Assembly (NCBI RefSeq): GCF_019649055.1
Contig: NW_026570223.1
Coordinates: 3,596,001 to 3,660,000 of the forward strand
Length of the DNA: 64,000 nucleotides
Direction: 5' to 3'
DNA from: Paramacrobiotus metropolitanus
Lineage: Eukaryota > Tardigrada > Eutardigrada > Parachela > Macrobiotidae
Position 1 is the stretch's first letter. Each line of letters opens with the position of its first letter. The position numbers and the translations under genes were made by a program. The notes under the pieces were generated by a model. It saw nothing but the letters and a program-made list of their open reading frames with translations. It did not search any database and was not told the DNA's origin. This document shows, piece after piece, positions 55,701 to 64,000 of the stretch.

Positions 55701-56620
55701 GCGATTACCGCGGACAGGTATTGTTTGGCTCTTGCATCAAGCTGCACTGGAGCAAAGTGATTTGTCTCCCATAATATATAAATTCTTCTTCCACAGGGTG
55801 AATTCGGTCGCACCAGGAAAGAGGAGTATCCCTGCAACCGTGCATTTGGTAAGCTGGTCTTAAGACCAAACGTTATTAGAAAACATAGCATACCTTTGGC
55901 CGTAAAATAACTATCTCCACCTGCAACGACGTTGCGACAGCAATGATACAGTTCTGGCATGCCCATCGATTTGGTTTCACGATGTTTTCGGCATCGTTCT
56001 GAATCCAAAGTTCCATTTCTGTGGGTAATATTACGCTGATTCCATTTTCACTACCTGGGCCGCGTCGCGGAATTTCGTCAAATGTTTCTTTGTTTAAAAA
56101 AACAGTTGCAACGTGATACCGGTGCGGGCAGGTTTCGGCAAACTGCGCCAATAAAGACCGGTACCGCCAAGGGTGGACCTCACAAGTGTCGATTACCTGC
56201 TGCTCCGGACTAAAAAGTCATGCGCTCTGGTTCTAGTATCATCAGCAGCCCTGCACGTACTCGATACTCGCTCGATAACGATTCCTGTCCATTTACCGAA
56301 ACAGCAATTGAATTGTACAAACAGTTACCGTCTCCAGTGCTTTTAAGCGCGACACATCCGCTTAAGCTTGTTATAAGAAATCTTTGTAAGCGCACTGTGT
56401 CATATGGTGAGGTTTCAGGAATTCCGTTTTTATGGCGAGAAGAGACTCAAGCTGAAGTTTTCGTTCTGAATTTCAGACTGAATGGTAACGGCCACATCTT
56501 GCAGTTCTTCGATTCCCTTATTTCCAGCTTCGTCGAGCCGTTCTAAAGCTTTTATAAAAAACGTGGCCCTGGAGTCCATATCATAAGGCGGGTATTTCTT
56601 AATCTGCAGTCCGGTGGTCG
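52789..56620 (-). mobile_element. Integrase-like gene with an OTU protease segment (Ginger-like)
   Basis: This is a multi-exon minus-strand gene. The main open stretch runs 54867 to 52789, interrupted by small introns near 54122-54175 and 53863-53911. It encodes an HHCC-like region (VCAGC) and a DDE integrase core with IQIDLVDM, LQSDNGKEF and GQVERLNQ. A YHPQSQ element and a GPY/F-like module (GDVYIWRPHQKRRKL) are present. A RING-like Cys cluster (CMRCMETQPDCGHLCC) ends the protein. Upstream exons (54926 to about 56395) carry STGDGNCLYNSIAVSVNG, the catalytic Cys loop of OTU cysteine proteases. Integrase plus OTU is known from Ginger-type DNA transposons and relatives. No reverse transcriptase, RNase H or gag is visible, so it is not an intact LTR element. 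The 5' exons and ATG are unresolved. Confidence 0.72.
56210..56395 (-). CDS. OTU catalytic-loop exon of the integrase-like gene
   Basis: This exon region contains GDGNCLYNSIA with Asp and Cys in the OTU arrangement and a following helix (SSEYRVRAGLLMIL). OTU enzymes cleave ubiquitin chains. In transposons they may process or protect the transposase. Exact splice sites were not resolved. Another upstream open piece, 56400-56605, ends next to the dyad at 56616. Confidence 0.55.
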   Translation of the reverse strand: MRLQRFLITSLSGCVALKSTGDGNCLYNSIAVSVNGQESLSSEYRVRAGLLMILEPERMTF

Positions 56621-56799
56621 TAAGACCAATCCTCGATCACATAAGATCTAAAAGGTTAGCCGTATTTTTAGTTTCGAATCACGTGACTGGCGGCTATTTT
56701 GATGTTGGAACTAGAATATATTTCTGATAACTGTTATCAAGTTTCAGATCGACAACGGTAAAAGAAGCACTGATGTACGCAGAGTATTTACCGAATTAC

Positions 56800-56927
56800 T
56801 AGACAATTTGGGCAAAATGCGGCAGTAGCAATAACAATGGCTGTAGCGATAGCCGTTCCGTCGTGCGTCTACGAGACGGCTTTAGCCATTTGTATTGCTA
56901 CTGCCGCACTTTGTCCAAATTGTCTAC
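56800..56927. repeat. Long imperfect inverted repeat (hairpin)
   Basis: Two ~43-nt arms match at about 39 positions: tagacaatttggRcaaaRtg, then cggcagtagcaata and atggct. They are separated by a ~42-nt loop. In RNA this would fold into a long stem. It may be a MITE or foldback remnant. Confidence 0.85.
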
Positions 56928-56942
56928 TAAAAAGCAAATTTT

Positions 56943-57008
56943 CAGGAGCGACGAACCTGAAATGGTGGATCTCAGCAGGAGCGGCGAACCTGAAATGGTG
57001 GATCTCAG
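56943..57008. repeat. 33-bp tandem duplication
   Basis: Two adjacent copies start caggagcgRcgaacctgaaa and end tggtggatctcag. They differ at a single base. Confidence 0.95.
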
Positions 57009-57540
57009 CATTATATGACGAAAAGCGACAAATCACCAATAGCTGATTTCGCCAGAAATTAGTCTAAAGAATTCCGTTTGGCGGTTCTTGCAGAAATAAG
57101 TGCGTCAAGAGCATAAATCTTGGACTATTGAATGATGAAAACGAACTCGAGGTCTCCGGATTTTTGAAGTCTAACTTTTATACTTGAGAACTTTATTCGC
57201 ATCCATCGTTACTTGCTGTTAGGACTGTAGTATAGGAATAGAGGGCGGTCCTCCTTGTTAAGGCAGCACCAGTGGTAGTGGTCTTAGGGCGTGTTGCTGC
57301 TAGCTGTTAATGGGCTGTCTACAACAAGGATAAGCCCGAATGCACCGGAAGCACGCCACGCGCACGGTGATTGCGAAACAGCAGCCAAACTGCCAAAGCC
57401 CGATCGCCGAAGACGAAGTTTTTTTCTCCAAACACCGCGAACTTCTGCTTTTTTGGAACAGGGGCCATATCACAAATGATAAATATCGCCATTCGCCATA
57501 TGGATTATGAAACAAGGTTAATAAGCGCATAGCATTATAA

Positions 57541-60500
57541 ATGGAGCTCAAATCAAGCGATCCGAGCGCGTTGACCACTCTGCTGTCCGTGCAGATGTGG
57601 GATCCCAACTTTCTGGAAGAAGTTCTTCGCAGTCATCGTTCGGTACGTTGATTCTTCTGTGGTGCTGCGTGCATGCAGCATAAGTTTCGAGAGGAGTCTG
57701 CTTGGGAATAAGTGGATACGGTTGTTCATTTAAATGCTTTTTTGGAATCAACAGTGCATTGTTACTGCTGTTTTAAGCCTGCTGAATTTTATGGATTCTG
57801 GATCATCTGGCTTGATGATAAAGTTAATCTTACGAAGTTACGATTCTTACTGTTTACCAAGTTATCAGTAACCAATGGACTCAGTGGTGCAGTTGGATGA
57901 GCAGTTAGAAAAGCACAAGAGTAATGAAAAATTGTTCTTTCGTAGGATAAAAAACAAGAATTTCAGCATCTACTGCAGTATTTTCGATCAATTGCCGAAC
58001 ATGGAGTATCATCCGACGAGGTGAGTCCATTGTTATTGCATGTTATTAATATTTACTATGTAAAATTTGAGAATTTCGTGATTTCGAAAATGTTGAATTA
58101 CCTGGCTCGTTTTTGAGATTGCTGTTCATGGATTGTAAAACAAATCGTGATCGCTGCTCGGCTTTTTTGTAGGATGCTCAGCTATCGGAAATCCTGGTGA
58201 AACTGCAGCGGCTGTGTCCTTGTCTGAAACAAGAACATCTGGCGTTTGTAAACGCTTTGCTGGTATGTAAAACTACAAGTAAATTGTTTCAAGAAGTCCA
58301 GAAATCTGATATGAACCGTTAAGAACTCTAGAATGCTACTCAGTACCACTGTTTATTGTTGATGTTGTTGCATTGAATAAGGTTTTTTTCCGTTTAACTT
58401 CTTTTACTGGTGGATTTCTACTGTGTAGCATTCGTGATTTTCATTGTAGGCTTGCAATTTTTTCGTTTTATCCGGAGAAACGTTCGAGGAATTCGTCTTG
58501 TTTATTACCGGTTTGCTGACGGCGCAGCCTTTTTTTGTTGATGGATGCTTACGGAATTGGGTCAAGCGCTTTCGATCTCTCCCACCTGATTGCACCTTAG
58601 ATCTGAATCGAGAAAAACTGGGCACAGTGGATGAAAAAATTAGGATATATCATAACCGAGTCCATATTGCCATCGGCAAAGCCGTTCAGTTGATTCCATT
58701 GTAAGCATCTCAAAACTTATTATCCTCACATTAACTGTAAATTCACTTTGATGAAGGAAACCTCATAATAAAGTATGAGCATTTGTGTTACATTTTTAGG
58801 TGCCGACCAAAACTGATGCACTGTATAGCGGATGGGTTTCCCTTCCGTCTGCGAGGCGTTGAAGAACATTTTTTGTATGCACGAAATGTTTTATCTTTGC
58901 TGGACAAGTATCCAGCCAATCGGAGCGATATCTTGACCATATTCTTGAAATATCTTGCAAAATTAGATGTAAGTTAAAGTGATCGCACCATCTGGATTTA
59001 TTTTACGATTTTCACAGTAGTTTAAGAAATTAGAGTTTAAGACAAATTTGTTTCAGTTGGTACTATCGATACATTATTAACTTCACTCTATAGTGCATGC
59101 TTTCTTTATCAGGCCGATGCTTCTCCAAATGAATTAAATGATCTTGAAGTGGACGATGATGAGGACAACGAGGAGGTAACGCGAAAAAAATTAAACATCT
59201 ATTCAATTTTTAAAGCTTTACACAAGTATCGTTTTCTGACTGCTTGTTGATCATTCCTGTTAAGGATGAAGTTTCTACTGTTAACTGGATAATCGAACAT
59301 CCCACTGCTGAACGTCTGGATCTCGTTCTGACTTTGGTTTTGGAGTATATTGAGCAACTGTCAGCAAAGCGCTGCGTGATACCTTCAGATCTGGAGCACT
59401 TTTACCGCGATACCTTACCGGCTTTTGACGACATTATTATGATGTCACAAGGCTTAACTCATGTGCAGTACATTTGGTTTTACATGGCCAGTCTGCGAGA
59501 ACAAATCGCTGAGGCACTGTATCAGCGATTGCGACAAAATATTTTAGCCACCAACAAACCTACGGTTCTGCGCCAGTTTGCTGTATCCTACATGTGCAGT
59601 TTCTTGGCCAGATCAAAATTTGTGCCTCTAAGGTGAGAGACTGAGAGTGTGCATTTAGAATTATGCCTTACCTACAAACTTTTGTGCCTTCTATCACGCA
59701 TGATCCGAGTGTTTCTGTTTCGACGTTGTGATGCTTGAATCACTCGACTAGCCTCTTCTTTGATTACTTAAGTATCTCCCTTAAATACTTACGCATGTAT
59801 TCCCTGACTTACAAATTTTTTAGCAAATTACCCACAAAATGTCTGCAATAAGCTGTCTTTCCGGTAGCTTATAATTTACTAAAAGTAAACTTGAGTTTGC
59901 TTATGCGTAGATTGTTAATTTTTATATCATAATCTAATTGGTTTCCTTTCTGGCAGAAATTCTATAAAGTTTGTTGACGAAATGGTTCAGTGGATCCACA
60001 AATATATAACGGATTATGACCGCCTCCCTCACGTCCCTGATATGGAACAAGTCCATCGATTGTTCTACGTTATATGTGAAAATATATTCTACCTCGTTAC
60101 TTTCCGACACGAAGAAATTTTTGCGCAGTCCAAAGGAATAGCCTGGTTTAAGGCCCTGAACTTCAGTCGGATAATTTCTTCGAATCTGAATCCGCTGCGG
60201 TATTGTAAGCGGGTGATTCGAGATCTCTTTGCAAGTGTGACCAGGTAGTTTGAGTTGAAAATGCTGACAATAAGCACTTCTGGATTGTATGGGAGATCTA
60301 TCGTTTCAGAAATCGTGGAGTTTTGTTTTGTTATACTGTGATCGAACGTAATAATCGAATGATGATTTTCACTGCTGCGAAAGATGCAATCTCAGCGCCG
60401 GGAGATGATAATCCGCTCAATACATCTTTCCCTTTCGAGCCATACGTCCTTAAAAGGTGTAATATTGTTTAGTTAGTAATTCTAACTCGTGTTGTGGAGT

Positions 60501-60844
60501 TGCATGCACCAGAAAAAAATTTTTATTGTTCTGCGCAATAGGTCGAAACGATTTGTGACGCCGTTATATCGGTCGTATGGAGAGGTGATACTAACCGAAT
60601 TACCGGAAGCGGAAACAGTAAGTTAATTAATTGATTTTTCTTTTTCAGATTTGATTTTCAGTTTTGCGGTGAACTTAAGACTGATACTGAACATGTTTTG
60701 TAGTATCGTGGGTTGATTGCGGATTCCGATGACTCAAATCAGTCGAGGGACAGCGACGAAGATGACGATTCCGTTATCGAAGATTTTAGCCAGACATTTA
60801 GAAAACCATCCAGAAAACGTCAGCTCAGTGAGAATACAACATAA
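57541..60844 (+). CDS. RRN3: RNA polymerase I-specific initiation factor RRN3 (TIF-IA)
   Basis: Eleven exons in phase give about 589 aa: 57541-57642, 57946-58020, 58173-58262, 58450-58700, 58800-58968, 59113-59175, 59265-59632, 59957-60244, 60310-60456, 60542-60617 and 60704-60844. RRN3 tethers Pol I to SL1 at rDNA promoters and is a target of growth signalling. Markers are KAVQLIPLCRPKLMHCI, RNVLSLLDKYPANRSDIL, an acidic DDDEDNEE linker, RQFAVSYMCSFLARSKF with VDEMVQWIHKY, CENIFYLVTFRHEEIF and LNPLRYCKRVI. These are all characteristic of the HEAT-repeat RRN3 family (human 651 aa). The C-terminus is acidic with a basic end (KPSRKRQL). An additional small exon between exons 1 and 2 is possible. 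Confidence 0.94.
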
Positions 60845-61595
60845 CCTTTTGCTTTCATTGGCGATACTCTTCCTCGGTGATTTGTTGCTTGTGTCTTGGT
60901 GCTTATTATGTTGCAGGTTTTTTTGTTGTGCAGAATTTAATGTCGTTTTATGGTGTTATAAATTTTTTAGAGGCATTCGAATAAAATTTGCCGACTCGAT
61001 GTTTGATTATTCAAAACTGAAAAAAAACAAGGTCCTCATGGAGATCTTCTTTAAGATCAGAAAATTCAGCTGCACAAGTACGACACAAGTCTACATTTTA
61101 TTCTTCTATAAACCCAATTCAACGCAGCTGCAATCTAAACAAGATAAAATACAACAAAACTTCGGCCCTGTGAAGCGCGCGATACATGTATAACATCATA
61201 AGTATCCCAAATCCCAAGTGCATACACCAGATATCGCGAAAATTTCCATCACCTTTTTGCCAATAATGCCGATGGCTCTAGATTACACTTCACACCAGAA
61301 ATGCGAATGGTATAAAGCTCGCTAAGATTCACTATCACTTCCGTTCCTCCACAAGCAATATAGCCGGAATTGGCTTGGGATTCGAAGCACTGCAAAAATT
61401 ATGGCTTCGGTTTACTGGCACTGCAAAAGGTAATCATTCCACCGCATGCAGAACACCCCGAAAAGGCTAATTTACAGTGGTCTTACAAAATCTGTACAGT
61501 GTACACTTAGTATCGCTTGAAAATTTTTCGACATCAAATTACAAAAGGAACATTTATCTACCAGTAACAAATCATATAAATTATTTATCAAAAAC
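60845..61595. other. Convergent spacer
   Basis: This holds the 3' flanks of RRN3 (plus) and MPC1 (minus). It is AT-rich with no supported gene. The plus-strand frame 60717-61193 here is the RRN3 last exon read in the wrong frame plus run-on. Confidence 0.4.
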
Positions 61596-62368
61596 TCACT
61601 GGTATGAGATATATCGCGTCATTTGCGTCAACTGTGCAGTCTCGTTGGCGGCATGGCAGGCGAACAGTAAGAGATTACGAGGTCGTACCATCCAGGCAAA
61701 ACGCATAAACAGCATGGAATAAAGACACATCGCTGCGAAAGAGAAAAGGCATAAAATATTTCTTATCACGAATATAAAGTATACAGTAAACCATGCATAC
61801 GTTGCGCAATCTCCTAATAAAAACAAAGCACACACGGACGGCGCTCATATGCAATACCAAGCAACAATGCCAACCTGTGGTCATTTTCCCACTGATGATC
61901 TCCGGATTCTTTTTTAAATCAGCAATTGCAGCCAGTGGCAAACCCCAGTTGGCGACGGGACCCCAGAAATGCTAAAAATCCAGAGAAATATAGTAATGAG
62001 CAAGGGAGACAGGACGTAGTAACTAGTACTCATGCATGCTGTATGCAGTGTTATAATGGTATATCTAGCCTGCAGCAAAACCGTGGCTCGAAAGGGGTTC
62101 CACTTTTTCGAAACCAAGTTCTCTTTCGCATCCTTACCGTGCTGCAAAATATAACAGAAGATTGTAAGAAATATGTATACCTGATTTACTGGTGCACGCT
62201 GTTAAAAATGGGCCAAAAAACTTGAAAACAATGCTGTGCAAATGTAAGCACACGGCAAAGTGACGTGCAGAACGGTTAGAGTAAAGTAATACTTATTTTG
62301 CGTACGTACCTCATAAAATAATCTCTCATTTCCTTGCTCGTCAGTCTGGATACAAGTTTCGAAGCCAT
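61596..62368 (-). CDS. MPC1: Mitochondrial pyruvate carrier 1
   Basis: Three exons in phase give 98 aa (human 109): 62306-62368, 61875-61971 and 61596-61732. Markers are [53 protein letters not shown] and [15 protein letters not shown], nearly the full MPC1 core. MPC1 pairs with MPC2 in the inner mitochondrial membrane to import pyruvate. The donor for exon 1 must be AGGTAC|gtacgc, not the GAG|gtacgt four bases earlier. Only the former keeps YHFWGP in frame. Confidence 0.95.
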
Positions 62369-63122
62369 TATGGATTTTTAAGAATACCGTCCTGTGAAAA
62401 ATTCAACCAGGCTAGTAGCTGCGCAAATCTAGATGCACGCTCTATGCGACTTGAATCAAGGAAGGTATAGTTGTCCAACACACAAACGAACGCAATATCC
62501 AATACGTGAATTCTTGTAATGCCACAATGGATGGAACGAAATAGTCAGACGTCTCCCTGTCCGTATTCCCTTTACAAATCAATTTCAACAGAAAGCCGTA
62601 ACCCCACAATCAACAACAGCTGATAACTTCTTCAAACAGACGCATGCACGACCTCACCTGGACTCCTGAATTGCAAAAATTCATATAATTTTCAGTTTTC
62701 ATAAAATTTCAAAGCTCGCCCGTCCACAAGATCTTAACAGGGAAACCGCTGCTTGTGCTTGATTTTGCATTATGTTAAGTCACAGTGACAGTCAGTAGTT
62801 TTTAATGTTTAGGTTTGAAAACGATTTTGTATTTATAATTTTGGATATTTGCTTATTCACCTGCAAACAACCATAGTAGACAAATTCTCAACATTAAGTT
62901 ACGTGCTTCCATAGTTAATCAATTGTCTTTCCTATTAGGTTCAGCAAGATCTGCATAGTTCGAATCTGCAGCAAAGACACTCACTGTCAGCGTGATGGTG
63001 ACCTTGGTTTTTGTACTGTACTTGTCTATTAAGGCCATAATTTCATGCGTTCATTTTTCAGTATTTTATAAAAACAAGCTTTTTATGTATGTAGCAATAA
63101 ATTACTTAATGTTTCACAGCAC
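62369..63122. other. Divergent upstream region of MPC1 and the Ig-domain gene
   Basis: No supported gene was found here. The promoters of both flanking genes are expected in this interval. Confidence 0.4.
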
Positions 63123-64000
63123 ATGCGCTGCGAAAAACGGGCATATCAGTACGTAATCATTATGCCTAGTTCTTCGTTTGGTACACATTCAGCGAATATA
63201 TGTGTTGCTATTCTGATGACGATAATCCCTTCGGTATGGCACTTCGAGGTGTTTGAAGAAATCTGTCGGCAGCAAGATGATAATATGCGTCGGGGCAAAC
63301 AAATGCGGATTCGAGCAGACGTCGAAGAGGGCGATGCAGTAGAGTTCCCCTGCAAATTCTGCCGGCATCCGAAGGATCCTGTCAAATGGTATTCTCTGGA
63401 GCATGCTGGGTTATTGGTGGACGGGCGCGTCGTCAAACATGCGCCTGTGGAAACAGAAGTCACCGCAGATCCATTCACGTTTGACGAATTCAACAGAGTC
63501 TACGTAAATACCGAGAATACACTTGTGATTCGAAAATTCAACGGTCAGTAAATACCAATATAAAATTAGTACATATATATTAATTGTAATTTTTGTGTAA
63601 ATGCAGTTATCAGTGTATCGTTGTTATCACGTATCATTACTTTTAGACTTTAGTTGCTTCAACTTGCTTCTATTGGCGAATTATTGATAAATTAAGATAA
63701 AATTTAATTAAAAATGCTTAGGTACGGAAACTGTAAAAAAATTTCCATTATATTATTAGGGCACACGCACAGGTGCATGTGACAGTAAATTCAGTGTTTA
63801 ATAGTGCAGTTGATTTCATTTGCTGAACTTTTGAAGTTTGCATCTGTGGTAATCTTAATTGTGATGTGTGAACCAGAATCCGACCTGAAGATGTACTATT
63901 GCCGTCACAGCGAGACCGGCGATCTGAATGGGTTTGAACACGATCCTCAGTTAATTTTACGTCACAATCCCCACCGATTTCCGGTCAATCAGTCGCTGTT
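63123..64000 (+). CDS. Ig-like V-type domain protein, FAM187-like (5' part)
   Basis: Exon 1 (63123-63543) joins in phase 1 to an exon starting at 63877 that runs off the window. After a hydrophobic leader (ICVAILMTIIPSVWHF) come DAVEFPCKFCRHPKDPVKWY, a long loop and DLKMYYCRHSETGD. Cys...Trp...Tyr-x-Cys is the V-type Ig core. The adjacent second Cys (PCKFC) and VKWY spacing resemble FAM187A/B. The initiator could be the ATG at 63123 or the internal one at 63162. It is a probable single-pass or secreted surface protein; the family call is tentative. Confidence 0.6.

Larger units (their letters stand above)
50211..56627. repeat. Eleven interspersed 12-bp GGTC(N4)GACC dyads
   Basis: Copies: GGTCTTACGACC at 50211 and 50291; GGTCTCAAGACC at 51197; GGCCTTGAGACC (one mismatch) at 51261; GGTCTTAAGACC at 52120, 52187 and 55857; GGTCTTGAGACC at 52570 and 53881; GGTCGTAAGACC at 54884 and 56616. 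All are in introns or flanks of the two convergent genes. Read in the sense of the host gene, the asymmetric copies all become GGTCTTACGACC, so they are oriented with transcription. I saw no copy elsewhere in the window. Confidence 0.9.
56628..57540. other. Boundary region between the integrase gene and RRN3
   Basis: This holds the right inverted CAGTCACGTGATT candidate terminus (56677-56689), a long hairpin (56800-56927) and a 33-bp tandem duplication (56943-57008). It also contains the RRN3 promoter region. No supported coding region was found. Confidence 0.5.

Noticed and set aside
60717..61193. 158-codon plus-strand frame after RRN3
   Set aside because: Its first part is the RRN3 last exon in another frame. 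The phase-correct reading ends at 60844 with an acidic RRN3-type tail.

Overview
This is a eukaryotic nuclear window, almost certainly from an invertebrate animal. It is AT-rich, and its genes are split by GT-AG introns of about 45 to 1,000 bp. It encodes animal-type proteins: RCBTB, ULK3, ANCHR/ZFYVE19, FAM98, CSN5, RRN3, MPC1, and an LRFamide-type neuropeptide precursor. Short intergenic distances, intact CpG in exons and the peptide precursor suggest an ecdysozoan such as a tardigrade or crustacean. The species cannot be settled from the sequence alone. Exon models below were built by matching GT-AG boundaries to reading phase. Models with a stated total length close in phase at every junction unless noted.

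Left third (1-19 kb). The window opens with the 3' end of an unrecognised plus-strand gene and a minus-strand LRFamide-type precursor. Next come two minus-strand paralogues for secreted proteins with cadherin-like repeats. An SLC2-type sugar transporter, broken by a 1-nt frameshift, lies between them. A complete 13-exon RCBTB1/2 gene follows on the minus strand.

Middle (19-48 kb). ULK3 (plus), a small ML/GM2-activator-like secreted protein (minus) and ANCHR/ZFYVE19 (plus) lie in one 8-kb stretch. ULK3 and ANCHR both belong to the ESCRT-III abscission checkpoint. Then come CSN5 (minus, one frameshift), CHTF8 (minus), FAM98 (plus, with a GC-AG intron), glucose-6-phosphate isomerase (minus, 9 exons), an unknown coiled-coil/zinc-ribbon protein (plus), a DUF1761 membrane protein (plus) and HMG-CoA synthase (plus).

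Right third (48-64 kb). An unknown coiled-coil protein (minus) precedes the most unusual segment, 49.7-56.7 kb. Here an uncharacterised multi-exon gene with a DGQHR motif runs convergently into an integrase-like gene with an OTU-type cysteine-protease segment. Both genes carry, only in introns or flanks, eleven copies of a 12-bp dyad with consensus GGTCTYANGACC and variants. I found none elsewhere in the window. This looks like a large composite mobile element, or a domesticated one. A 128-bp hairpin and a 33-bp tandem duplication lie just beyond it. RRN3/TIF-IA (plus), MPC1 (minus) and the 5' part of a FAM187-like Ig-domain gene (plus) complete the window.
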